Source: a virus. Taken from it: a stretch of 64,000 nucleotides of DNA. The position numbers and the translations under genes were made by a program. The stretch is taken from positions 62,001 to 126,000 of the IMG/VR virus record IMGVR_UViG_3300035670_000044. One strand, 5' to 3'. The first letter of the stretch is position 1. Every line of letters starts with the position of its first letter. Positions 55,501-61,946 of this stretch are shown here, piece after piece. Under the pieces are notes generated by a model. That model saw nothing but the letters and a program-made list of their open reading frames with translations, was not told where the DNA came from and searched no databases.

Positions 55501-55645
55501 CACCCTTGCCATCACCACTCACTCCGTTGTAGCCGATCCCAACGAGCTGGCCAACGCTCTCCGAGACCCCGTGTACAAGATTATCGGCGAGGCATGGGAT
55601 GAAGCGTACAACTCCACCAGGATCCACCGAGCCAAAGTAAGCTAA
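52511..55645 (+). CDS. Tail tape-measure protein, 1044 aa
   Basis: A long, helix-rich protein with hydrophobic Gly/Ala segments (for example LAMGAGALLGPGAMLGLG near 495 and GGAAMAFGPWGAAIGGIMMA near 815) and a C-terminal MVVNDGEFVIPRDGFPTLA signature found in tape-measure proteins. It sets tail length and is probably ejected with DNA. Around 54260-54830 the DNA is AT-richer and codes for Asn/Ser/Pro repeats (NPNFYSSSQNPNFFPSS), an insertion that would lengthen the rod. Located between the tube-adaptor and gp25-like genes. Confidence 0.85.
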   Translation: MAISNLNLNVTANTARALADFNKFSRSLDNKFLVSGLKLDVVRSALSQINRDFQRAIGEQGLASASSLRAAQNQAALLTQTFKGFASESALAITTNIGTALNKVAVTAGGTMKDVQKTLLATPFISTRLSEDVHLGLSKGVLDFQKNIRRAGLGDNFGGVAQQFLMGTRTTMQMVQSGNPLEMFLGSELIKRGAGVGEIANPEIRSKLLNMIVGDKDLADQLEIAARRAAGFRIILEDMNSRLFNPESGVFGSLRKVVDSAGKSTTMFDEVEKLVGQVFGDNGLFATLVKSFRSVFGSGDPMRPFIDGVQFMTRIFKSITDYFNTPGFKAVLGYVKDIVDRVTSVFTGIYQQIRSGGFNAVDITRTIGEIGNSIRGYIRQFGEAIRNKNVSGESGFAGDILGTLVEEVGRTAVVLIKELLMTLVDKVPEIATAVLPSINKGINAMFTEIFGNGLVGKVVKMVLGFVPGPIGMIARASSVGDVTGGGGNILSMLAMGAGALLGPGAMLGLGRGAMGAGTFARQVSSQRGRFSLLNAMGDRAYGFETNLNRRLFLDDPLTGANRFSPLSRGIVDRLSGRIRPSTSFASVNPNFYSSSQNPNFFPSSINPLYGPSSILPPRSPWHDRIRLPGYQVGGPSSELGRITPESSMFNPMFGGYMTPQEKFMRGEKLRRDSLIRRGMINVPERIGGRFSILGRITRESSMFVPRTSSGLPSPRGRGVTQYTGVIGPQPHNYDWAYAPDYGGVGGGGDYAPFIESSSITPRERLTSARSRIGRRFGTAALIGGTLAAVLGTSAQASTGAGGIDSTSMIQNLLMSGGGAAMAFGPWGAAIGGIMMAGSALMDKGVRDGVGTFISGLGNTMKAFGAGIVTGITEFGNGLLSALSSLPKMASGVMQAIYNTLPPPIKAGVGFLNTAWSGVTGFVSRLNIPSPFYAGKDYAGPAMALEARMSGRRPMVVNDGEFVIPRDGFPTLAGLVGDNLRSTGAMNHGTSQPIQVNVTLAITTHSVVADPNELANALRDPVYKIIGEAWDEAYNSTRIHRAKVS

Positions 55646-55654
55646 CCCTGCCCC

Positions 55655-56197
55655 ATGGCCAACCTAGTAAACAGCATCCAGACCATTCCCAACCAAATCG
55701 ATACGGCTGAACTGGCTCGGATCAAAAATCAATTCAGGTTGCGAGACCGCAGCAACTCCGATCTGTCCGGATCTATTCGGGCCGATCGAAGCAATCCGGT
55801 CCGGGTATTCGATACCCTGGCCACACCAGCCTCGCTGGAGTCCACCACCCTCCGAGGGCTTAGCTACCCACTCGAGCTCGACGGGAACGGAGGCCTTAAA
55901 GTCTCGTACGGCATCGACCGCATCGCCCAGGCCATTCGCGAGGTGTTCGAAACCCGGATCGGTGAACGAGTAGCCAACCCGTTTATTGGGGTGCGTGAGT
56001 TGTTGTTCGAAACCATCAGCGAGGATGCCGAAGCCCAATCGATTAAACGCCAGCTACTATCGGCTATCCCTTACCTCCGTCCGGAGAACCTCTCAGTCTC
56101 GATGTCGATTGAGGAGTCAGGCACATGCTACATCGTGTGCCGATATGCCGCCGAAGGTATTAGCGAAGTCCTGGTAAGGTATAACTTCAGCGCGTAG
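55655..56197 (+). CDS. gp25/GPW-family baseplate wedge protein, 180 aa
   Basis: Residues about 68-175 carry the gp25 pattern: LSYPLELDGNGGLKVSYG, then IAQAIREVFETRIGERVANP, and LFETISEDAE with a final beta strand. GERV-type loops are diagnostic. In contractile tails gp25 is a sheath-initiating baseplate wedge protein. CCCC-ATG start, 9 bp after the tape measure. The assignment is firm. Confidence 0.88.
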   Translation: MANLVNSIQTIPNQIDTAELARIKNQFRLRDRSNSDLSGSIRADRSNPVRVFDTLATPASLESTTLRGLSYPLELDGNGGLKVSYGIDRIAQAIREVFETRIGERVANPFIGVRELLFETISEDAEAQSIKRQLLSAIPYLRPENLSVSMSIEESGTCYIVCRYAAEGISEVLVRYNFSA

Positions 56198-56206
56198 CCC
56201 AATCCC

Positions 56207-56222
56207 GTTGAAAGCCCTATAT
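56207..56222 (+). promoter_or_regulatory. Class A element at start of 56221 gene
   Basis: GTTGAAAGCCCTATAT; the ATG at 56221 lies inside the TATATGG part of the element, so the start of the gene or the role of this copy is unclear. Confidence 0.55.
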
Positions 56223-56658
56223 GGGTAAGTCACTCTCTCGGCTTAAAGATTTCTCCTCCTTTGGTCTCGACACCCAAGAGATGATTTTGTCTCAGCTCAG
56301 CTCCATAGAGCTGGACCGTATTGGCCCTAAGTCCATCGCGACTGTGGGCAAAAGCTTAATCAAAATTATCGCTCAGAGTCATCGATACCAGGAGGAATCT
56401 GACAATGATGAGGTCCGGGAGAATTGGCTGGCTGTTCGGGAGATGAGTCTGGATATCCTCGAGTCGATTCTGGCCCGGTTCCAGGAGCTTAGTGACAATG
56501 CTGAAATCGCCGAGTGGGACAGGTCGGCCGTGCTCAGCCTCCTGGCCGACATTAGCAAGGTGTGTCATGATGAGCAGAAACGCACCGAGGAGCAGATAAA
56601 GGCGGGGGCGGGCAAAGAGCTCAGCACCGAGCTGTTGAACGAAATCCTAGGAATTTAA
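56221..56658 (+). CDS. Helical protein of unknown function, 145 aa
   Basis: The annotated ATG 56221 lies within a class A element. If the element is a promoter the message would begin downstream and the in-frame ATG at 56281 (caagag-ATG) would be used, giving 125 residues. The protein is helical and acidic (VRENWLAVREMSLDILESIL, FQELSDNAEIAEW). The position after gp25 suggests a tail or baseplate assembly factor. No family recognised. Confidence 0.55.
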   Translation: MGKSLSRLKDFSSFGLDTQEMILSQLSSIELDRIGPKSIATVGKSLIKIIAQSHRYQEESDNDEVRENWLAVREMSLDILESILARFQELSDNAEIAEWDRSAVLSLLADISKVCHDEQKRTEEQIKAGAGKELSTELLNEILGI

Positions 56659-56662
56659 CACC

Positions 56663-56872
56663 ATGATGAATATCGATCAGGCTCGAGCTGCAGACCCGGT
56701 AGTGAAAATGGCCGACGCCGGAATCTCAATCCTCGACCCCAAGAAGCCCAAGAAGCACAAGGAACGAGAGGATGTGTCCGAGGCCCCCGGTGTAACCGAG
56801 CCGGTGTTCCAGGCCGAGGAGAGCAATTTGAATATTGAGATCCCGCAGGGTTGGAAGGTTTCCGGGCGTTGA
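56663..56872 (+). CDS. Small protein ending in IPQGWKVSGR, 69 aa
   Basis: ATG 56663 (ACACC-ATG). The middle is a Lys/Glu-rich KKPKKHKEREDVSE stretch, and the C-terminus IEIPQGWKVSGR resembles IPDGWEV of the 40595 protein and VPSGWNV of the 59363 protein. The stop TGA lies within the following GTTGAAAGC core. Function unknown; possibly an assembly or targeting peptide. Confidence 0.5.
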   Translation: MMNIDQARAADPVVKMADAGISILDPKKPKKHKEREDVSEAPGVTEPVFQAEESNLNIEIPQGWKVSGR

Positions 56873-56885
56873 AAGCAAGATAGAG
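56868..56885 (+). promoter_or_regulatory. Class A element before 56899 gene
   Basis: GTTGAAAGCAAGATAGAG, 22 nt from core to GTG 56899; overlaps the stop codon of the previous gene. Confidence 0.7.
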
Positions 56886-56898
56886 ACTAAGTACCGCC

Positions 56899-58704
56899 GT
56901 GGATTTCCAAGACCAGCCCAAACCAGAAAAAGTTGCCCGTAACCCGAACAACTTCAATATCCTGAAGGGTGGAAAGGTTGATCCGCGCTCCAAGTTGTAT
57001 CAGAGGTCGGTTGCTGGACGCGAACAACTTAAGGATTACCTGAGCAGGTTGTCCAACAGTGGCATGGATGAGGCTGATGTGTTCATGTCTGGCGTTAAGA
57101 GCCTGATGAACCGGGGTCACGGTTACGTCGGAGCGTACCTGGATAGCAAGAACCCGGGACGTCGGTACGAAAAGAACCAGGCCATGGCCATCACCGACAA
57201 AGTGATGACTGATGAGGGGATTGGCGAACATCCTGGTGCCAGGTTGACGCGACCGAAGGTCAAAGACGAGGATGGCAATATCGATAAAGAGGCCACGAAG
57301 GAGGCCAAGGCTAAAAGAAAAGAGGCCAATGCTGGGCGCGGATTCGGTCCCCAGCAGGCTCCCGGACCCTCAGCTAAACCGGTAGGTCAGCAACGCAAAG
57401 AGGGAAAGCGCGAGAGCACGGGACAGGCCCTGGAAGATAGCCGTCGAGATGGTGTAGGTGACAAAGACACAGGTCCGGTTTCGGAGTGGCAAAACACCCT
57501 CAAGAGTAGACTGGAGGGTGAGGCTACCACTCAGGACGTGTTGTCCGCATTCCAGAAACAATATCAGAGCCAGATTGGTGGTAAGAAGAAAGCCGCTCCG
57601 GGTGGAGCAGCTCCTAGCCCCAGCGGGGCTCCGGGAAGTGCAGCACAGCCCCCGGCCGAAGAGTCTGCTACCCCTGAGGAAGAAACGGAAGAGACCGGAA
57701 AACCCTCGGCTGATGGGGTTACCATCTCGAGTAAGTTTAAAGAACTGGTTGAGGATAATATCAAGAGCAATCTTCCCTCAACTGACAAAAATGCACTTGA
57801 GAGTAGTATCCAAGAAGCCATAGAAATCCTGGAAGATGACTATGATGTGGATCCGGAAGTTGCCAGAGCTGCGATATTTAGGAGGTTCAATAATAAGCTA
57901 ATTGGTGGGAGAAAAATTGTTTTTGACCCGTCTTCCGCACCAGAGGCTTCTGGCCCTAAGGGGCCCGGACAGCAAGAGTCTGCGGCCCCTACCGCTGCGC
58001 CGGAGTCTAAGACCCCACAATCCGGACAGCAGGAGGCTGCGGCACCACAAGGTGGCGGTCAAGAGGCCCAGGCTCCGGCCTCTGCGGCACCTGAGAAACC
58101 CAAAGGTGGCCTCAATATCCCCAAACAACCTGCTCGCAAGGGTGGTGGTGGATTCACCACCGAAGTCGGTAAGCAGGCCATCGACACCATCCGCCAAGCC
58201 GTATCTGAAGGCAAGAGCAAGGGGGAGGTTGTCGAACAATTCAAGCAGGGCACTCTGTTCCCAGGAGGTCTAGTCACCGACACCGCCCAAACCAACCCGC
58301 TGGAGGGAGGTAGCACACCGGCAAGTCCGGCTTCCCCTGGAGCCCCCCAGACCCAGGAGGAGAGAGGTGGCAGCCTTCTCGATAAGCAAGGCCAGGCTAA
58401 GGACTTCCGCAAGTCTGGCCCTCAACCTACAGGCGGTGGAACTGCCAGACAGCTTCCGCTTTCCCTAGGTAGAGATAATAGCGCCGCCAAGTTAAGGGGT
58501 AGAGCCGATGTTGAAAAGAGGCGCCTGGCGAAACAAGAAAAATCCCTCGGTAAGCCTAGCCCTCGTCCCCGCAAATCAGGGAAATCCCCCGTCCAGCCCG
58601 AGCTATTTACAAAGTCCGGCAACCCCCGTAAATTCAATACGTCAGAGATGAGTAGCATGTCCTATGATGAGTTCTCTCAGTCCGTACGCTCCATGATGCG
58701 GTAA
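56899..58704 (+). CDS. Pro/Ala-rich disordered virion-like protein, 601 aa
   Basis: GTG start set by the class A element. Residues 1-100 are folded (KDYLSRLSNSGMDEADVFMSG helix). From about 130 onward it is low-complexity, rich in Pro, Ala, Gly, Lys and Gln (PSGAPGSAAQPPAEESATPE). A folded helical insert near residues 280-335 is coded by AT-richer DNA (57740-57930). A KGGLNIPKQPARKGGGGF stretch and a short helical C-terminus (MSYDEFSQSVRSMMR) end the protein. It could be a scaffold, internal or head-associated protein. Confidence 0.5.
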   Translation: MDFQDQPKPEKVARNPNNFNILKGGKVDPRSKLYQRSVAGREQLKDYLSRLSNSGMDEADVFMSGVKSLMNRGHGYVGAYLDSKNPGRRYEKNQAMAITDKVMTDEGIGEHPGARLTRPKVKDEDGNIDKEATKEAKAKRKEANAGRGFGPQQAPGPSAKPVGQQRKEGKRESTGQALEDSRRDGVGDKDTGPVSEWQNTLKSRLEGEATTQDVLSAFQKQYQSQIGGKKKAAPGGAAPSPSGAPGSAAQPPAEESATPEEETEETGKPSADGVTISSKFKELVEDNIKSNLPSTDKNALESSIQEAIEILEDDYDVDPEVARAAIFRRFNNKLIGGRKIVFDPSSAPEASGPKGPGQQESAAPTAAPESKTPQSGQQEAAAPQGGGQEAQAPASAAPEKPKGGLNIPKQPARKGGGGFTTEVGKQAIDTIRQAVSEGKSKGEVVEQFKQGTLFPGGLVTDTAQTNPLEGGSTPASPASPGAPQTQEERGGSLLDKQGQAKDFRKSGPQPTGGGTARQLPLSLGRDNSAAKLRGRADVEKRRLAKQEKSLGKPSPRPRKSGKSPVQPELFTKSGNPRKFNTSEMSSMSYDEFSQSVRSMMR

Positions 58705-58708
58705 ACTG

Positions 58709-58717
58709 TGTTATGAT
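58709..58717 (+). promoter_or_regulatory. Class B extended -10 (TGTTATGAT) of GIY-YIG gene 3
   Basis: It ends 9 nt before ATG 58727; a leaderless or nearly leaderless message is expected. Confidence 0.55.
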
Positions 58718-58726
58718 CGGGGGACT

Positions 58727-59344
58727 ATGAACACAGTTGTTTACCAGTGGTTGAGAAAAGAAGGAACCCCATACTATATTGGAATTGGTAATCCTAGGAG
58801 GCCTTACAGAGGCAGAAGACTCTGTGGTTGCCCTCCTCCGAGGGATAGGATCGTTATCCTGCATGAGCATCTTGAGTGGGAGGAGGCTTGTAGAATTGAA
58901 AAAGAACTTATTGCTTTTTACGGAAGGAAGGACCTCGGGACAGGTATCTTACGTAACCTGACTGATGGAGGAGAAGGTATTGTTAACCTTTCTGAAAAGT
59001 CCAAGGGAAAAATATCCAAAGCTAACTCAGGAAAGAATCACCCTTTCTTTGGTAAAGAACGTCCTGAGGAGACTAAAAAGAAGATATCGGATATGCACAA
59101 AGGTAAAAAATTATCGGAAGAGACTAAGAAAAAGCTATCAGAAGCCGGGATAGGAGAAAAAAGCCATAATCGTATCCCAAGAGACTGGTGGCACCCGGTT
59201 CACGGAACGGTTTTACAAAAATCAGCGTCTGAGTTGGCAAGATTATTTCCAGAGCAAAAGCTCAATAGGGGCCATTTGGCAGAAGTTGCTAGAGGGGGAG
59301 GAAAAAGGTTTCAACACAAAGGCTGGATATCGTTGAAAGCTTAG
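58727..59344 (+). CDS. GIY-YIG homing endonuclease 3, 205 aa
   Basis: VVYQWLRKEG, TPYYIGIGNPRRPYRGR and IEKELIAFYGRKDLGTG give the GIY-YIG domain in residues 1-90. NUMOD3 repeats (SEETKKKLSEAG pattern) span about 95-145, and one WWHPVHG....HKGW module closes the protein. It is AT-rich against the background. The final codons and stop overlap the GTTGAAAGC element of the following gene (AAA-GCT-TAG). Confidence 0.85.
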   Translation: MNTVVYQWLRKEGTPYYIGIGNPRRPYRGRRLCGCPPPRDRIVILHEHLEWEEACRIEKELIAFYGRKDLGTGILRNLTDGGEGIVNLSEKSKGKISKANSGKNHPFFGKERPEETKKKISDMHKGKKLSEETKKKLSEAGIGEKSHNRIPRDWWHPVHGTVLQKSASELARLFPEQKLNRGHLAEVARGGGKRFQHKGWISLKA

Positions 59345-59349
59345 TATAC
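59332..59349 (+). promoter_or_regulatory. Class A element before 59363 gene
   Basis: GTTGAAAGCTTAGTATAC, 22 nt from core to ATG 59363. This spacing favours ATG 59363 over the in-frame TTG at 59354. Confidence 0.65.
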
Positions 59350-59362
59350 AGGATTGACCGAC

Positions 59363-60073
59363 ATGCCTCTCAAAGAAGGTACCTCCGAGGAGGTCATTTC
59401 ACACAACATTTCGAAACTGATGGAGGAAGGGACTCCGCAAAAACAGGCCATCGCCATGGCCCTACGCAGTGCAGGCAAATCCAAGTATGATGGATCAGAA
59501 GGCAAGGACCACGATGTCGATGGAAATATCGACTCGGATGACTGGAAGACGGCCCGGGACAAAGCCATTAAAAAAGGGATGTTGGAAGACGACGAGGACA
59601 AAAAAGGCTCGTATTGTGAGGAGGAAGACGATGGCGAGGGACAAATGGCACAGGGGGACCTCAGGTCGGCCGCCCGCAATGCCCTTCTCATTGACTCTCT
59701 AATCGACGAAAACTCAGATATCCCTGAGTGGGTTTCTAATAAACTAACCCTCGCCTCCGACTACCTCAACTCGGTCTCCCAGTACATGCAACATACTGGT
59801 GAAGACCGTGATGCTATGTTCGCCGAGGAGATGCAAGGACCGGATCCGTGCTGGCGCGGGTATACAATGAGGGGTACGAAAAAGAAAGATGGAAAGGATG
59901 TGCCGAATTGTGTGAAAGCCGAGAGCTCGGACTCGGGGGAATGTGGTACGAATTATGCCGAAATCCGTGTACCCTCCGGGTGGAATGTTACAGAGTCTGG
60001 AGGAGTAGTAGGCCCTAAAATCACCAAATTCCAGCACCTCAGCGGCAACCAAGACAAAAGCAGTGCAGAGTAG
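59363..60073 (+). CDS. Prohead/virion-associated protein, 236 aa
   Basis: Residues 1-40 (MPLKEGTSEEVISHNISKLM, then GTPQKQAIAMALRSAGKS) match a small N-terminal module common in phage head proteins. Then follow an acidic DDEDKKGSYCEEEDDGEG stretch, a helical EWVSNKLTLASDYLNSVSQY segment, and DPCWRGYTMRGTKKKDGKDV with PNC, a metal-knot-like motif I know from phage prohead core and virion proteins. A VPSGWNV motif lies near the end. Likely scaffold or internal protein. Confidence 0.6.
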   Translation: MPLKEGTSEEVISHNISKLMEEGTPQKQAIAMALRSAGKSKYDGSEGKDHDVDGNIDSDDWKTARDKAIKKGMLEDDEDKKGSYCEEEDDGEGQMAQGDLRSAARNALLIDSLIDENSDIPEWVSNKLTLASDYLNSVSQYMQHTGEDRDAMFAEEMQGPDPCWRGYTMRGTKKKDGKDVPNCVKAESSDSGECGTNYAEIRVPSGWNVTESGGVVGPKITKFQHLSGNQDKSSAE

Positions 60074-60078
60074 GAAAC

Positions 60079-60159
60079 ATGGCTTACCTGAAACGCTATC
60101 CACTACCGACCAATAAGTCCGAAGGAGGGTGTTCCAGGACAAAGTCCCGCAAAGCGTAG
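60079..60159 (+). CDS. Possible 26-residue basic peptide
   Basis: ATG 60079 is preceded by AGGAAAC and opens MAYLKRYPLPTNKSEGGCSR, ending TKSRKA. It fills part of the 127-bp gap before the holin-like gene. Basic and short; could be chance. Confidence 0.25.
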   Translation: MAYLKRYPLPTNKSEGGCSRTKSRKA

Positions 60160-60164
60160 TTACG

Positions 60165-60173
60165 TGCTATACT
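60165..60173 (+). promoter_or_regulatory. Class B extended -10 (TGCTATACT) of lysis genes
   Basis: 27 nt before ATG 60201; the element lies inside the longer open frame from 60129, so it decides for the ATG start. Confidence 0.6.
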
Positions 60174-60200
60174 GATCTTCACCAACTCTCTCCCCTCACC

Positions 60201-60554
60201 ATGCTCACCACGATTCTGTATGTCTTTACCTTCACGAGCTGGGGATTCGGACTGTTGGCTGCCTTGACCGCATTGTCCATGAAGCTGCAGGAACACGGAA
60301 TCCGGATGCGTGGGATGTCTCTAGAGGTTGAATCGGACGCTCTCGAGCTATCTGGCAAGCAGGCGTTCGTCAATCGGATTTCAGGGGGGCGAGTTTCACG
60401 TCCTATCCCAGACGAGCTCAAGAAACTCATGGAGAACAGCCCTGAGCATCCCGAGGTAAACGAGATCGACGGAGACGACGAGGTTTACGGGGTTGTGTTC
60501 AAGTCCCACTCCTATCCTCCATCAATGGACCCCGAAGACGATGACAACGAGTAG
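60201..60554 (+). CDS. Candidate holin or spanin-like membrane protein, 117 aa
   Basis: The start at ATG 60201 (TCACC-ATG) rather than 60129 is supported by the -10 element at 60165. Residues 1-27 (LTTILYVFTFTSWGFGLLAAL) form one transmembrane helix, followed by a long charged cytoplasmic or periplasmic part ending in an acidic DPEDDDNE tail. The gene overlaps the endolysin start by 14 bp (ATGA-type). Small membrane protein plus endolysin is the classical lysis cassette, hence the call, but there is no family match. Confidence 0.5.
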   Translation: MLTTILYVFTFTSWGFGLLAALTALSMKLQEHGIRMRGMSLEVESDALELSGKQAFVNRISGGRVSRPIPDELKKLMENSPEHPEVNEIDGDDEVYGVVFKSHSYPPSMDPEDDDNE

Positions 60555-61839
60555 AAACAACAACGACATCCCCAAGTGCGGCGTAGAGCTGATTAAACGG
60601 TTCGAGGAATGTGAGCTGAAGGCGTATCCGGACCCGAAGACCGGTGGTGCACCATGGACCATCGGTTGGGGTAGCACGAGGTGGATGGATGGCAGCCCCG
60701 TTAAGCCGGGTCAGACCATAACCGCCGCCGAAGCCGACACCCTTCTGGACGACTCCTTGAGGGGGTTTTTCTGGCCACGTATCCGCCTCATACCCCACTT
60801 CGCCGACATGTCAGACGAGCAACGTGGTGCGTTGCTGTCCTTTGCGTACAACCTGGGCGAGGGGTTCTATGGGGCGGAGGGGTTTACCACTATCAGCCGG
60901 CTCCTCCGAAACAAAGACTGGGACAAAGTCCCTGACGCACTGGTGCTGTACCGGGACCCCGGCTCAGAGGTTGAAGCTGGCCTGAAACGGCGCAGGGTGG
61001 CGGAAGGCGCCCTGTGGACCTATGGCCTACAGAAATTCAAATCGGAAAAACGCATCATCACTGCCAAGCAGGACACCCTGCTGAAGAAAGAGCCGCTGCA
61101 GGCATTCGAGTTGTCCGAGAAGGCCAAGGTCAGTGTGGAGCGGGGTCGTTCGTACACCATTATCGACAGTCTCGATGAGGGGAGCCATACCCGTGTCACC
61201 CTCGACCACAGCGCTGGGGTGTGGTACATATACACACCCCACTGGGATATTTCCGTACCTGGACAGCCTGTAACCCCTCCGACCGGGAACCAAATTCTGC
61301 TGAATGTCCCCTATTATACCCAACTCGATTCGGCAACGTCTCAAGCCCAACGCATGTGTTTCTCGTCGTCATGCGCTATGGCTGCCGAGTACCTTAAGCC
61401 AGGTTGTCTGGGTGGTGGACGCAATGCCGACGACGTATATTTAAGGGCAGTAATGAAACACGGAGACACCACTAACCCGATCGCCCAGGTCCGAACCCTA
61501 GCCGACCTCGGCATCACAGCAGTATATCGTCAAAACCTCGGACGTCAAGACATCATCGACCAGCTCCGCAAGGGTATTCCGGTCCCGGTTGGTTATCTCC
61601 ATAAAGGCCCGGTAGGACGACCGACAGGTGGTGGACACTGGTGCACCATTGTTGGTATCGATCTGGAAAAGTCTCAATACATTGTCAACGATCCGTGGGG
61701 GGAGGGTGACATGGTATATGGGGGGTTTGTAGGTAGCCAGAACGGCTCCAGGGTCAGGTATTCTTTCCGGAATTTCGAAAAGCGCTGGATGGTCGAAGGT
61801 CCAAAGACCGGTTGGGGTCTGATCCTTGTCAAGCCTTAG
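60541..61839 (+). CDS. Endolysin: GH24 muramidase, SH3-like linker and C39-like peptidase, 432 aa
   Basis: Residues about 10-165 are a T4-type lysozyme: FEECELKAYPD with Glu22, TIGWGST at 40-46 and a helical ALLSFAYNLGEGFY core. Residues 170-235 form an SH3-like stretch (DTLLKKEPLQA...GVWYIYTP). Residues about 250-400 match C39-like cysteine peptidases: LNVPYYTQLDS, Cys273 in RMCFSSSCAM, His366 in GGGHWCTIVG and Asp384 in VNDPWGEG. ATG 60541 overlaps the holin-like gene. It likely cuts glycan strands and peptide bonds. Confidence 0.8.
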   Translation: MTTSRNNNDIPKCGVELIKRFEECELKAYPDPKTGGAPWTIGWGSTRWMDGSPVKPGQTITAAEADTLLDDSLRGFFWPRIRLIPHFADMSDEQRGALLSFAYNLGEGFYGAEGFTTISRLLRNKDWDKVPDALVLYRDPGSEVEAGLKRRRVAEGALWTYGLQKFKSEKRIITAKQDTLLKKEPLQAFELSEKAKVSVERGRSYTIIDSLDEGSHTRVTLDHSAGVWYIYTPHWDISVPGQPVTPPTGNQILLNVPYYTQLDSATSQAQRMCFSSSCAMAAEYLKPGCLGGGRNADDVYLRAVMKHGDTTNPIAQVRTLADLGITAVYRQNLGRQDIIDQLRKGIPVPVGYLHKGPVGRPTGGGHWCTIVGIDLEKSQYIVNDPWGEGDMVYGGFVGSQNGSRVRYSFRNFEKRWMVEGPKTGWGLILVKP

Positions 61840-61842
61840 TGT

Positions 61843-61856
61843 TTCGGTAATCCGAA
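61843..61856. other. Hairpin TTCGG-TAAT-CCGAA after endolysin
   Basis: Perfect 5-bp stem. A second nested structure follows: ATTGT (61858) pairs with ACAAT (61882) around TCGG/CCGA. There is no U-run, so it may be a weak terminator or RNA-stability element in the 107-bp gap before hsp20. Confidence 0.35.
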
Positions 61857-61913
61857 TATTGTAGTTTCGGTTCCCCGACCCACAATACTGGGCAGTTCCG
61901 TGTAAAGTCATGT

Positions 61914-61927
61914 AGTACATTTGTACT
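61914..61927. promoter_or_regulatory. Palindrome AGTACATTTGTACT at hsp20 promoter
   Basis: Perfect 6-bp arms AGTACA/TGTACT around TT, next to a -10-like TGTAGT at 61911-61916. It shares the AGTACAT--GTACT frame with the site at 21531. Confidence 0.55.
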
Positions 61928-61946
61928 TTACTACTCACGTACTTCC

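Noticed and set aside
60129-60200. N-terminal extension of the holin-like gene
   Set aside because: A good extended -10 box lies inside it, and the ATG at 60201 directly precedes the membrane helix.
61860-61890. GGTTCCCCGACC resembling a tRNA T-arm
   Set aside because: The conserved GGTTCGA loop is missing and no acceptor or anticodon stem fits around it.
61498-61938. 146-codon minus-strand frame over the endolysin end
   Set aside because: Antisense to the C39-like domain with intact catalytic residues; no start signal.
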